From positions 62,001-126,000 of the forward strand of contig NZ_BDBZ01000004.1 of NCBI RefSeq assembly GCF_001613245.1: a stretch of DNA of 64,000 nucleotides. Direction: 5' to 3'. This document shows, in pieces, positions 17,289 through 25,713 of this stretch. The DNA comes from Nocardia speluncae NBRC 108251. Its GTDB lineage: Bacteria; Actinomycetota; Actinomycetes; Mycobacteriales; Mycobacteriaceae. A program made the position numbers and the translations under genes. The notes under the pieces are model-generated. The model did not search any database. It saw only the letters and a list, made by a program, of their open reading frames with translations, and was not told where the DNA came from. The first letter of the stretch is position 1. Every line of letters starts with the position of its first letter.

Positions 17289-17831
17289 ATGGCATCCCAG
17301 GTCCTCACCTTCCGCAACGGTCATCGCGTCACGCTGGTCGACCAGGGCACCGACGACCGCGGCCCGTATCTGCGCCTGCGGCACGAGCTTCCCGAACCCG
17401 GCCGCCAGGCCGGTCCGCACTGGCATCCGGTACTCACCGAGGCGTGGACGGTGCGTCAGGGCGCCGTGCGATTCCGGATCGACGGCCGCGACATCCTCGC
17501 CCGCCCCGGCGATACCGTCACGGCTCCGGCAGGCGCGGTGCACGAATTCCACAACGAGGCCCGCGATACCGTGCTGGACCACGAGATCCGGCCACCGCTG
17601 CGGCATTGGCAGATGTTCACCCTGTGGAGCGCCCTGGACGAAGCCGGCGCCACCACGGGGTCCGGCATGCCGCGCAACCCGCTGGCGCTCGCCCTACTCT
17701 GGGAGCTACAGGACGGCTACCTCGCCGGAATACCACCCTTGCTGCAACGCATCGTCTTCGGAAGCCTCGCCACACTCGCCCGGCGAACCGGCTACGCCCG
17801 CCGCCTGAAGGCACCGGCGGAACCGGACTGA
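17289..17831 (+). CDS. Cupin-domain protein
   Basis: The 180-residue protein (from MASQVLTF) carries a cupin barrel with metal-ligand pattern GPHWHPVLTEAWTVRQG and a second motif PGDTVTAPAGAVHEFHN. The first motif lacks one of the usual histidine spacings, so metal binding is probable but not proven. A helical C-terminal extension of about 70 residues follows. The frame opens at 17262, but that would place the operator inside the gene. The ATG at 17289 with TCTAAT 7 nt upstream fits a leaderless mRNA. Function unknown; control by the divergent MarR protein is inferred. Confidence 0.82.
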   Translation: MASQVLTFRNGHRVTLVDQGTDDRGPYLRLRHELPEPGRQAGPHWHPVLTEAWTVRQGAVRFRIDGRDILARPGDTVTAPAGAVHEFHNEARDTVLDHEIRPPLRHWQMFTLWSALDEAGATTGSGMPRNPLALALLWELQDGYLAGIPPLLQRIVFGSLATLARRTGYARRLKAPAEPD

Positions 17832-18054
17832 GCAGTCGACCAACGGCCCCCGGCGGAAGTTCGCCGGGCTGGCGCTAGGGTTTGACCATGCACGCGTCCG
17901 ACCCGCTGCCCGAGGGTGCGGCACCACCACCGCGAACGCCGGATCTCACCCGGCCACGGGTCCACGCCTATCACCCGCAGTGATCCGTACGCCACCATAA
18001 TCTCGCAGCCCACATCTGCCCGCCGTGCCACCCCAGGACCCGACCGAGAACCGT

Positions 18055-20457
18055 ATGCCCGCAGACCCGCCGCGTTTTCGCCCCAATCCGCGACTCACTC
18101 CGGTCCGCAGCACCTACCGGCTGCAGCTGCGACCGGACGGCCTCACCTTCGCACAGGCCGCGGCGATCGCGGAGTATCTCCAGCAGCTCGGGGTCTCCCA
18201 TATCTACCTTTCCCCGGTGATGACCGCCGCGCGCGGTTCCACGCACGGCTACGACGTCACCGACCCCACCGCCGTCTCCCCCGCGCTCGGCGGCCCGGTG
18301 GGCCTGAAGGTGCTGGCCGACGAGGCCCGCAACCGCGGTATGGGACTGATCATGGATCTGGTCCCCAATCATGTGGGAGTCGCGGATCCGCAGCAGAACT
18401 CCTGGTGGTGGCATGTGCTGCAGTACGGCCGCAAATCCCAGTTCGCTCCCTTCTTCGATATCGACTGGAGTCCGGGTAACGGCGTCGGGGGGCGGCTGGC
18501 CCTACCGGTGCTGCGCAGCGAGAACGATCCGGCCGCGCTGACCGTCGACCGGTCCGGGCCCGAACCGCTGCTCGCGCTCCACGACCTACGTTTCCCGATC
18601 GCGCCGGGCACCGACGGCGACAATGCGCTGCGAATCCACGACAAACAGCACTACCGGCTGGTGAGCCGGAAATCCGGGATCTGTGGCTACCGGCGCTACC
18701 TGTCGATCGACGGGCTGGCCGCGCTGCGCCAGGAGGATCCGCACGTTTTCGAGGCCACCCACCGCGAGCTGGCGGCCTGGTGCGAACACGACCTCATCGA
18801 CGGTGTGCGGGTGGACCACCCCGACGGACTGGCCGACCCGACGGACTACCTGCAGCGCCTGCGCCTGCTGATCGGCCCGAACCGGTTGCTACTGGTGGAG
18901 AAGACCCTCGCCAACCGCGAACCGCTCGACGCCACCCTCCCGATCGACGGCACCACCGGCTACGACACTCTCGCCGATTTCGGTGGTGTACTGCTCGAAC
19001 CCGCCGGCGAGCCGGTCCTCACCGAACTGTCCCGGCGTATCACCGGCCACGGCAGCGACCGCGTATGGGTGGGCGAAAAAGAACACCGCATCAAACGCGC
19101 GGTGGCGGAAAGTATTCTGCTGCCGGAGATCCGCCGGCTGGTCGCCGCGATCAAACAGGATGCGGGCGCCGAGGATTTCGACACCATGGCGCTCACCAAC
19201 GCCACCATCGAAGTGCTGTCGTTCCTGCCGGTGGCCCGGGCCGACTACACCCCGCTCGCGGGCATGATCAGCGCTGTGCTGGCCGAGGTGGAGAAACGCA
19301 ATGCCGAACTGCGGGTCCCGCTGTCGGTGCTGGTGACGGCGCTGACCCGCGGGGCTTCCGCGTGGAGCCGGTTCCATCAGGTGAGTACGGCGATCGGCGC
19401 GAAGGCCGTGGAGGACATCCTGTTCTATCGGGCGGTGCGGCTGGTGTCGCTGCAGGAACTCGGTGGTAATCCGGCCCGTTTCGGTCGCACCGTCAACGAA
19501 TTCCATCTCGCCAATGCGTCGCGGGCGCTGCGCTGGCCCGCCTCGATGACCACCCTGTCCACCCACGACACCAAACGCGGCGAGGATGTGCGGGCGCGGA
19601 TCGGGATCCTGTCCCAGGTGCCGCGGATGTGGGCGCGGGCGGTGATGCTGTGGCTGGAGAAGCTACCGCCACCCGACGGTGCGACCGCACTGTTCCTACT
19701 ACAGAACATGTTCGGCATGTGGCCGGCCGACGGCCGCCCCGCGTCCTCGGTGCCCGGACTGCGCGAACGCGTGCACCGCTTCGCCGAGAAGGCCATGCGC
19801 GAATCCGGGCTGCACACCGCCTGGGAGGAACCCGACCTGGAGTTCGAGAACGCGGTGCACACCTGGCTGGACCAGGTGATCGACGGGCCGGTGGGCCGCC
19901 AGCTCACCGATCTCGCCCACGATCTGGCACCGCACGCCTGGTCGGATTCGCTCGCGCAGAAACTCTTGCAGCTGTGTGGGCCGGGTATCCCGGATATCTA
20001 CCAGGGCTGCGAGATCTGGGAAGACTCCCTGGTCGATCCGGACAACCGCCGCCCGGTGGATTTCGGTTCCCGGATCGCAATGCTGCACACCCTCACCACT
20101 ACTCCGGCCCTGGATATCACGGGTGCCGCGAAGATGTGGGCGGTGGCGTACGCGCTGTGGCTGCGCCGGGAGCGGCCCGAATGTTTCGTCGGCGGCAGCT
20201 ATACGCCCGTGTTCGGGCACGGCGAGCACGCCGATAAACTTCTCGCCTACGCCCGCGGGCGAGTCGGGGCGGATCCGGAGATCCTCGTGGCGGTGACCAG
20301 GCACAGTGTGGCGATCGGCGAAACCGGCTGGGGCGATACCTATATCGACCTGTTGTCCGGCTCCTGGACCGACCGGCTCACCGGCCACACCTTCCAGAAC
20401 CGGGCCCGGACCGAGAAACTGTTCGCCCGCCTCCCTGTGGCACTCCTGGTCCGCTGA
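18055..20457 (+). CDS. treY: Malto-oligosyltrehalose synthase TreY
   Basis: This GH13 enzyme turns the reducing end of malto-oligosaccharides into a trehalose unit, the first step of the TreY-TreZ route. The 800-residue protein has STYRLQL (19-25), YLSPVMTAARGSTHGYDVTD (51-70), LIMDLVPNHVG (98-108), nucleophile Asp254 (GVRVDHPDGLADP) and acid/base Glu282 (LLVEKTL). The C-terminal QGCEIWEDSLVDPDNRRPVD is typical of TreY. The ATG at 18055 has GAGA 6 nt upstream; GTG at 18025 is an alternative. TreX and TreZ, neighbours in M. tuberculosis, are absent from this window. Confidence 0.95.
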   Translation: MPADPPRFRPNPRLTPVRSTYRLQLRPDGLTFAQAAAIAEYLQQLGVSHIYLSPVMTAARGSTHGYDVTDPTAVSPALGGPVGLKVLADEARNRGMGLIMDLVPNHVGVADPQQNSWWWHVLQYGRKSQFAPFFDIDWSPGNGVGGRLALPVLRSENDPAALTVDRSGPEPLLALHDLRFPIAPGTDGDNALRIHDKQHYRLVSRKSGICGYRRYLSIDGLAALRQEDPHVFEATHRELAAWCEHDLIDGVRVDHPDGLADPTDYLQRLRLLIGPNRLLLVEKTLANREPLDATLPIDGTTGYDTLADFGGVLLEPAGEPVLTELSRRITGHGSDRVWVGEKEHRIKRAVAESILLPEIRRLVAAIKQDAGAEDFDTMALTNATIEVLSFLPVARADYTPLAGMISAVLAEVEKRNAELRVPLSVLVTALTRGASAWSRFHQVSTAIGAKAVEDILFYRAVRLVSLQELGGNPARFGRTVNEFHLANASRALRWPASMTTLSTHDTKRGEDVRARIGILSQVPRMWARAVMLWLEKLPPPDGATALFLLQNMFGMWPADGRPASSVPGLRERVHRFAEKAMRESGLHTAWEEPDLEFENAVHTWLDQVIDGPVGRQLTDLAHDLAPHAWSDSLAQKLLQLCGPGIPDIYQGCEIWEDSLVDPDNRRPVDFGSRIAMLHTLTTTPALDITGAAKMWAVAYALWLRRERPECFVGGSYTPVFGHGEHADKLLAYARGRVGADPEILVAVTRHSVAIGETGWGDTYIDLLSGSWTDRLTGHTFQNRARTEKLFARLPVALLVR

Positions 20458-20472
20458 GTACTGCGGTAACCG

Positions 20473-21873
20473 TCAGGATTCGGTGATCCGCGGGAACGGG
20501 CGCTGCGCCTCCAGCAGGAACGCCAGTTCGAGCAGTGTCCGTTCGTCGCCGTAGGCACCGCTGAGCATCACCCCGACCGGCAGGCCGGTATCGGTGAGCC
20601 CGGCCGGGACCGCGATCGACGGCGATCCGGTGACATTGTTGATCGGCGTATAGCCGACGAAATTCGTGACCCGGTCGAGTAGTTCGTCGAACGGCACGCC
20701 CGGGCGGAGATACCCGAGTTCGGGTGTGGTGTGGGTGAGTACCGGCGACAGGATCACGTCGTAGCGGGTGAGGACCTCGTCGTAGTCGGCGCGGGCCTTG
20801 TTCAGCCGGTACAGGGAGCCCGGGGTCGCCAGGAGTCGCCGGCGGAAGGAAGCGGCGAGGCCCTTCGTGAAAGCATCCAGGCGAGCGGCGTCGAAGCTGC
20901 GGCCGTGGCTCAATTTGCCGGTCACTCCCGACATCTGCGCCAGCAAACCCCAGTAGCGCAGGAAATCGTCCACCAGGCTCGGCGCAACCGGGGACGCCAT
21001 CGGCTCGATGGAATGCCCTGCCGCTTCGAAAATCTCGGCGGTGCTGTGGACAGCCGCCGCGGTCGCGGTATCGGGTTCGCGGCCGTTGCACGCGGTGGTG
21101 AGCAGCCCGATCCGCAAGGTGCGCGCCGACGGGCCCTCGACGATCCCGATGGGCGGGAGTTTCGGGTTGCGCCAGTATTTTTCGGCGGCGGCGTGGTAGG
21201 CGGCCTGGTCGCGCACCGATCGCGTGAGGACGCCTTCGGAGACCAGTTTGATCGGCAACTGCCGGGCCTGCGCGTTGTCGAGATGCCGGAACCGGCTGGG
21301 TTTCAACGACACCAGACCGGCGCAGGCCGCCGGTATCCGCAGGGAACCGCCGCCGTCGTTACCGTGCGCGACGGGCACCACACCCGCCGCGACCATCGCC
21401 GCCGAACCGCCCGACGACCCGCCGACCGTGTAGCCGGTATCCCACGGATTGCGGGTGGGATCACTGCTCTCGAATTCCGTGGTGGAGGTGAATCCGAACT
21501 CCGGCATCGTGGTTTTGCCGAGAACCGTGATCCCGGTGCTGAGCAGCTGGGCGGTGAAACGGTCGTCCTTTCCCGCCGGATGCGCGGTGACGGCGGCGCT
21601 ACCGTGACAACTGGGTAAACCCGCCACGTCGGCATTGTCCTTCACGAAGGCCGGGACGCCGTACCAGATCCCGGAATCGCCGGCCGCGTGCCGTGGGGCC
21701 CGGCAGTGGTACGCGATGGCGTTGAGCCGCGGATTCACCGCCTGCGCGCGGGCCAGCGATGCCGCCGCGAGTTCGTCGGGGCGCACCGCTGCGGAGCGGG
21801 TCAGCTCCGCCAGCGCTACCGCGTCGTGGTCGCCCAGCACATCGTCGGTGAAGGCATGTACTCGATCGCTCAT
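20473..21873 (-). CDS. Amidase (amidase-signature family)
   Basis: The 466-residue protein contains the full catalytic triad of amidase-signature enzymes: Lys78 (VPAFVKDN), cis-Ser153 (GYTVGGSSGGSAAMVAAG) and nucleophile Ser177 (GNDGGGSLRIPA). The C-terminal part has TPINNVTGSPSIAVPAG. It hydrolyses an amide bond to an acid and ammonia or an amine; the substrate is unknown. The ATG at 21873 is chosen because the upstream frame is Pro/Gly-rich and non-homologous. It is not a GatA, since the GatA-specific context and partners are missing. It converges with treY across 15 bp. Confidence 0.9.
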   Translation of the reverse strand: MSDRVHAFTDDVLGDHDAVALAELTRSAAVRPDELAAASLARAQAVNPRLNAIAYHCRAPRHAAGDSGIWYGVPAFVKDNADVAGLPSCHGSAAVTAHPAGKDDRFTAQLLSTGITVLGKTTMPEFGFTSTTEFESSDPTRNPWDTGYTVGGSSGGSAAMVAAGVVPVAHGNDGGGSLRIPAACAGLVSLKPSRFRHLDNAQARQLPIKLVSEGVLTRSVRDQAAYHAAAEKYWRNPKLPPIGIVEGPSARTLRIGLLTTACNGREPDTATAAAVHSTAEIFEAAGHSIEPMASPVAPSLVDDFLRYWGLLAQMSGVTGKLSHGRSFDAARLDAFTKGLAASFRRRLLATPGSLYRLNKARADYDEVLTRYDVILSPVLTHTTPELGYLRPGVPFDELLDRVTNFVGYTPINNVTGSPSIAVPAGLTDTGLPVGVMLSGAYGDERTLLELAFLLEAQRPFPRITES

Positions 21874-22011
21874 ATCTCGGCTCGCGTATCCCTCGGGGCC
21901 GGCGGCGGGCCGGCCGGGCCCAGTTGGACAGAAGTTCAGCTCGGCCCAGCGTAGTGCGTGCAAGACCGGCGCGGGCCGGAGCGATACACCGAACCGGCGG
22001 CGCCGCGCGAA

Positions 22012-22239
22012 CTACCGCGCTGTCCGCCACCATCCCAGCGTCCACAGCACCGCACAGACAGCAGTACTCAGCAATACGCCGGCCTGAAGCGATCCGAGAA
22101 CGAGCGCCACGGCCAGAAACGAGAGCAGACCGGCCCCCAGCGCCTCCAGCTTGTACACCGGCCAGCACGTCCCCGCGATATCGACCTCCACCCCGGCGCG
22201 TGCGGGAACGCGGGTGTCGAGAGTCTGCGATGCGGTCAT
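22012..22239 (-). CDS. Small two-helix membrane protein
   Basis: The 75-residue protein has a hydrophilic N-terminus, a VYKLEALGAGLL segment (28-39) and two hydrophobic helices at about 34-52 and 54-72. Its function is unknown. The ATG has a leftward TAGCCT (22251-22246) 6 nt upstream and no Shine-Dalgarno, so it is probably leaderless. It lies 138 bp upstream of the amidase gene on the same strand and is divergent from the ddn-like gene. Confidence 0.7.
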   Translation of the reverse strand: MTASQTLDTRVPARAGVEVDIAGTCWPVYKLEALGAGLLSFLAVALVLGSLQAGVLLSTAVCAVLWTLGWWRTAR

Positions 22240-22369
22240 GCATTAAGGCTACCCGTGCACCCAGTGTTCGGGCCATCGAACTTTTGTCTTTCTGCACACA
22301 TATCCCATGACGCGACCACCGTGAGCGGGCCCGGGAACAATCCCCGGAACTCCCGGCGTTTCCGGTGGT

Positions 22370-22804
22370 ATGCCATTGACCGGAGAATATGCACCGTCCA
22401 CGTCCGATTGGGCCCGCGAGCAAGCCGAGAAGATCGAGAACTCGGGTGGCACCGAGGGCACCACCATGAACGGTATGCCCGTCATCGTGCTCACCACCGT
22501 CGGAAACAAATCGGGCAAACTACGAAAGACCGCACTCATGCGAGTCGAGCACGAGGGCGAGTACGCCGTGGTCGCTTCACTGGGTGGAGCGCCCAAACAC
22601 CCCGTCTGGTACTACAACATCGTCGCCGAACCGCATGTAGAACTGCAGGACGGCCCGGTGACCGGGGACTACATCGCTCGCGAGGTATCGGGCGAGGAGA
22701 AAGCCCTCTGGTGGGAACGTGCCGTAGCCGCGTACCCACCCTATGCCGATTACCAACGCAAGACCGAACGCCAGATCCCCGTCTTCGTGCTGACACGGCG
22801 CTGA
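22370..22804 (+). CDS. Deazaflavin (F420)-dependent nitroreductase family protein, Ddn-like
   Basis: The 144-residue protein starts [10 protein letters not shown], almost the same as I remember for M. tuberculosis Rv1558. It carries [21 protein letters not shown] (41-61) and [17 protein letters not shown] (68-84), the F420-binding split-barrel pattern of the Ddn/FGD-like group, and ends [11 protein letters not shown]. It binds coenzyme F420 and probably reduces an unknown small molecule in the cytoplasm. It precedes ilvA by 24 nt, as Rv1558 precedes ilvA, so co-transcription is likely. Confidence 0.92.
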   Translation: MPLTGEYAPSTSDWAREQAEKIENSGGTEGTTMNGMPVIVLTTVGNKSGKLRKTALMRVEHEGEYAVVASLGGAPKHPVWYYNIVAEPHVELQDGPVTGDYIAREVSGEEKALWWERAVAAYPPYADYQRKTERQIPVFVLTRR

Positions 22805-22828
22805 CCCCGGGACCCCGACCCCAGTGAA

Positions 22829-24244
22829 ATGAACGAAAACCCCAGTACAGACCACCCGCCGCAGTCAACGACGGCGGCGGGTGGCAGCATGGGGCGGGTG
22901 CCCGATGTGCTGACCCATCTGCCCGAAGCCCGTCCCGCGCTCACCGCGGACGAGATCGATGCTGCGGCCAAGCGTATCGCCGACATTATCGAGCCCACTC
23001 CGCTGCAGCTGTGCCCCCGGTTGTCCCAGCTCACCGGCGCGCAGGTGTATCTGAAGCGCGAAGATCTGACAGTCGTGCGGTCCTATAAGCTCCGCGGCGC
23101 CTACAACCTGGTCGTGCAGCTCAGCGAACTCGAGCGGACCGCCGGCGTGGTCACCGCCAGTGCCGGCAATCACGCCCAGGGGGTGGCATTCGCCTGCCGG
23201 GCCATGGGGATCACCGGCCGGATCTACGTGCCGACCACCACCCCTAAGCAGAAACGCGACCGCATCCGCGTGCACGGTGGTGAATTCGTCGAACTCATCG
23301 CGGTCGGGGAAACCTTCGACGCCGCCGCCACGGCCGCGGCCGCCGATGTCCGGCGCAGCGGCGCCACCATGGTGCCTCCGTTCGACGACACCCGCACCGC
23401 GGCGGGGCAGGGCACGATCGCCGCGGAAATCCTGGACCAGCTCGATGCACCCCCCGATCTGGTGGTCGTCCCCGTGGGCGGCGGCGGATGCCTCGCCGGG
23501 GTCGGTACCTACCTGCGGGAACGCTCGCCGCAGACCGGCATCCTCGGGGTCGAACCGGCCGGGGCCGCGTCCATGACGGCGGCATTGATCGCGGGAACGC
23601 CGGTCACCCTGCCGGAGGTCGACCCGTTCGTCGACGGTGCCGCCGTACGCCGCATCGGCAAGGTTCCTTTCGACGCGGTGTCGGATTTCGGCGGGCGGGT
23701 GGTCTCCCATGCGTCGCTGCCCCTGCTCACCGGCACCGACTACCCACCCGGTGCGGGATCGTTCCGCCTGCTGCGGGTCGACGAGGGCGCCATCTGCACG
23801 GCCATGCTGGAGCTCTACCAGAACGAGGGCATCATCGCCGAACCGGCGGGCGCCCTCGCGGTGACCGCGTTGCTCGAGGCCCGCCCGGAACCCGGTTCGA
23901 CGGTTGTCTGCCTGATCTCCGGCGGCAACAACGATGTCTCCCGGTACGGCGAGGTGATCGAACGATCCCTGGTGCACCAGGGCCTCAAGCACTACTTCCT
24001 GGTGGATTTCCCGCAGGAACCCGGCGCGCTGCGCCGCTTCCTGAACGAGGTACTCGGGCCCGACGACGACATCACGCTGTTCGAGTACGTCAAACGCAAC
24101 AACCGGGAGACCGGAGCGGCACTGGTCGGCGTGGAGCTCGGCGAACGCACCGGGCTACAGCCGCTGCTGGACCGGGTCGCGCGATCGCCGATCCAATGCG
24201 AACGGCTGGAACCGGGTTCACCGGCCTATCGCTATCTGACCTGA
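22829..24244 (+). CDS. ilvA: Threonine ammonia-lyase IlvA
   Basis: This PLP enzyme deaminates threonine to 2-oxobutanoate, the entry to isoleucine synthesis. The 471-residue protein has the PLP lysine Lys87 (VRSYKLRGAYN), ASAGNHAQG (substrate loop), the phosphate-binding PVGGGGCLAG and a C-terminal ACT-like domain from about 385 (HYFLVDFPQEPGALRRFL). There is one ACT-like unit, as in mycobacterial IlvA. Compared with the M. tuberculosis sequence I remember, there is a short insertion before DEGAICTAM. The ATG at 22829 has no good Shine-Dalgarno; the internal ATG at 22889 (MGRVPDVL) is a possible alternative. Confidence 0.95.
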   Translation: MNENPSTDHPPQSTTAAGGSMGRVPDVLTHLPEARPALTADEIDAAAKRIADIIEPTPLQLCPRLSQLTGAQVYLKREDLTVVRSYKLRGAYNLVVQLSELERTAGVVTASAGNHAQGVAFACRAMGITGRIYVPTTTPKQKRDRIRVHGGEFVELIAVGETFDAAATAAAADVRRSGATMVPPFDDTRTAAGQGTIAAEILDQLDAPPDLVVVPVGGGGCLAGVGTYLRERSPQTGILGVEPAGAASMTAALIAGTPVTLPEVDPFVDGAAVRRIGKVPFDAVSDFGGRVVSHASLPLLTGTDYPPGAGSFRLLRVDEGAICTAMLELYQNEGIIAEPAGALAVTALLEARPEPGSTVVCLISGGNNDVSRYGEVIERSLVHQGLKHYFLVDFPQEPGALRRFLNEVLGPDDDITLFEYVKRNNRETGAALVGVELGERTGLQPLLDRVARSPIQCERLEPGSPAYRYLT

Positions 24245-24260
24245 CGGGCCGGCCTGCGGA

Positions 24261-25484
24261 TCAAGCGGCGGCTTCCCGGGGTGCGCGGCGGGCGATCCGG
24301 CGGGCCGACCGGGCACCGCCGACCACCAGCGGCAGCAGCCACGCAAAGGCCGGCTGGTCTACGGCCATCATGTCCAGCGACAGCCGGTTGTGGGCGAAGC
24401 CGACCGACAACCCGCTGTCCGGATCGGCCCAGCCGAACGACCCGCCCAGGCCGATATGACCGAAACCACGCGGCGCGCCGACAGTCGGCATCGAGTGATA
24501 ACCCAGATGCCACAGCGGCCCCATATACAGGAACAGCCCCGTATCCGGGCGGTACCGCTCGATCCGGCGAATCGCCTGCATGGTGGCTCCGGACAGGTAC
24601 CGCTGCCCACCGGCCATACCGTCGCAGGCCAGCGGTTCGTACATGGCGGCCAGCCCGTTGGCCGTGCACACCCCGTTGGCAGCGGGCATCTCACTGTCCA
24701 GCACCGGCGGGTTCGGGCCGGCGAGAATGGCCTCCGCGCCCGGGATGAACAGCGACCGGCTGCTCACGCCGAGTACGCCGGGAATACTCTGCAGCAGGGT
24801 GACCAACCGTGAGCCGTGCGGGGTGCCGGCGAAGGCGAAGCCGGTCCCGAAACTTTCCGCGGCCAGGGTTATCGACCCTGCGGGCGGGCGACCCAGATGG
24901 ATTCCCTCGGTACCCAGCGGCTGGGCAACCTCCTGCTGGAACAGCTGTTTCATACTCGCCCCGGTCACCGCCCGCGCCAGCCCGGCAAGCAGCCAGCCGT
25001 AGGTCATCGCGTGATAGGCAGGCACACCGAGCAGCCGGTCGGGCGTGGCGGCGGCCAGCCGTTGCGCCATGAGTTCGTGGTCCAGCAGTTCGGAACCGTG
25101 CGCGGCCAGTGTGCCCACCCCGGACAACCCCGCCGAATGGGTGAGTACCTGCCGGACGGTGATGCAATCCTTCTTGTTGCAGCCGAACTCGGGCCAGTAC
25201 TCGGCCACGGGGGCGTCGTAGTCGATCAGTCCGCGGTCCGCGAGCCGGTGCACGACGGTCGAGGCGATCGCTTTGGTCGCCGAGAAGACCATGGCCCCCG
25301 TGTCGTGGGTCCACGGCTGCCCGGGGGCGGACTCCCCCGTCCAGATATCCAGAATCGGCTCCCCGTGCCGATAGACCGCCAATGCCGCACCGACACCCTT
25401 CCGGCCACCGTAGACCCGGGTGAAGGCGGACGTCAGCCGCCCAAATCCTGCTCCGGCGGTGCCGGAATAAGCGACGCTGCTCAT
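24261..25484 (-). CDS. Serine esterase / class C beta-lactamase-related protein
   Basis: The 407-residue protein has the serine-hydrolase motif Ser68-x-x-Lys71 (VFSATKAIAS) and the second-motif tyrosine in YHAMTYGWLL. The C-terminal GFGHIGLGGSFGWADP carries the His-Gly variant of the KTG box used by esterases of the EstB/LipL group. This favours ester rather than beta-lactam hydrolysis. No signal peptide is seen, so it is probably cytoplasmic. The ATG at 25484 lies 6 nt after TACTGT, inside a small palindrome. The frame is open further upstream, but that sequence is low-quality. It converges with ilvA. Confidence 0.87.
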   Translation of the reverse strand: MSSVAYSGTAGAGFGRLTSAFTRVYGGRKGVGAALAVYRHGEPILDIWTGESAPGQPWTHDTGAMVFSATKAIASTVVHRLADRGLIDYDAPVAEYWPEFGCNKKDCITVRQVLTHSAGLSGVGTLAAHGSELLDHELMAQRLAAATPDRLLGVPAYHAMTYGWLLAGLARAVTGASMKQLFQQEVAQPLGTEGIHLGRPPAGSITLAAESFGTGFAFAGTPHGSRLVTLLQSIPGVLGVSSRSLFIPGAEAILAGPNPPVLDSEMPAANGVCTANGLAAMYEPLACDGMAGGQRYLSGATMQAIRRIERYRPDTGLFLYMGPLWHLGYHSMPTVGAPRGFGHIGLGGSFGWADPDSGLSVGFAHNRLSLDMMAVDQPAFAWLLPLVVGGARSARRIARRAPREAAA

Positions 25485-25499
25485 CCTTACACAGTAAGG
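25485..25499. promoter_or_regulatory. Palindrome and leaderless promoter of the esterase gene
   Basis: CCTTAC-ACA-GTAAGG, directly abutting the esterase ATG. On the minus strand it contains the -10 TACTGT (25496-25491), 6 nt before the ATG. A protein bound here would block initiation. Confidence 0.6.
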
Positions 25500-25639
25500 T
25501 CCTTCGGCACATTCCGGCAACGCCGTCCCGGACCGCCCGGCCGGCACACTGTGTAATCGGCCGAGATAATTCCCGGCCGAGGATACGAAAAAGTCACCTT
25601 CGGGCCGCAAAATGATTCCGGAAGATTTCCTTTGCGAAA

Positions 25640-25657
25640 TATCGAGGACACTCGATA
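25640..25657. promoter_or_regulatory. Palindromic operator of the ArsR-GNAT gene
   Basis: TATCGAG-GACA-CTCGATA, perfect 7-bp arms, in an AT-rich stretch 44-61 bp before the -10 TATAGT (25701-25706). A second, looser repeat (ATTCG at 25661 and CGAAT at 25685) follows. Confidence 0.65.
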
Positions 25658-25700
25658 AACATTCGAACAGCGAAATTCTCGAAACGAATATTTCCGCGGA

Positions 25701-25706
25701 TATAGT
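25701..25706 (+). promoter_or_regulatory. -10 box of the ArsR-GNAT gene (leaderless)
   Basis: TATAGT, 7 nt before the ATG at 25714, with no Shine-Dalgarno. Confidence 0.65.
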
Positions 25707-25713
25707 GGGCCGC

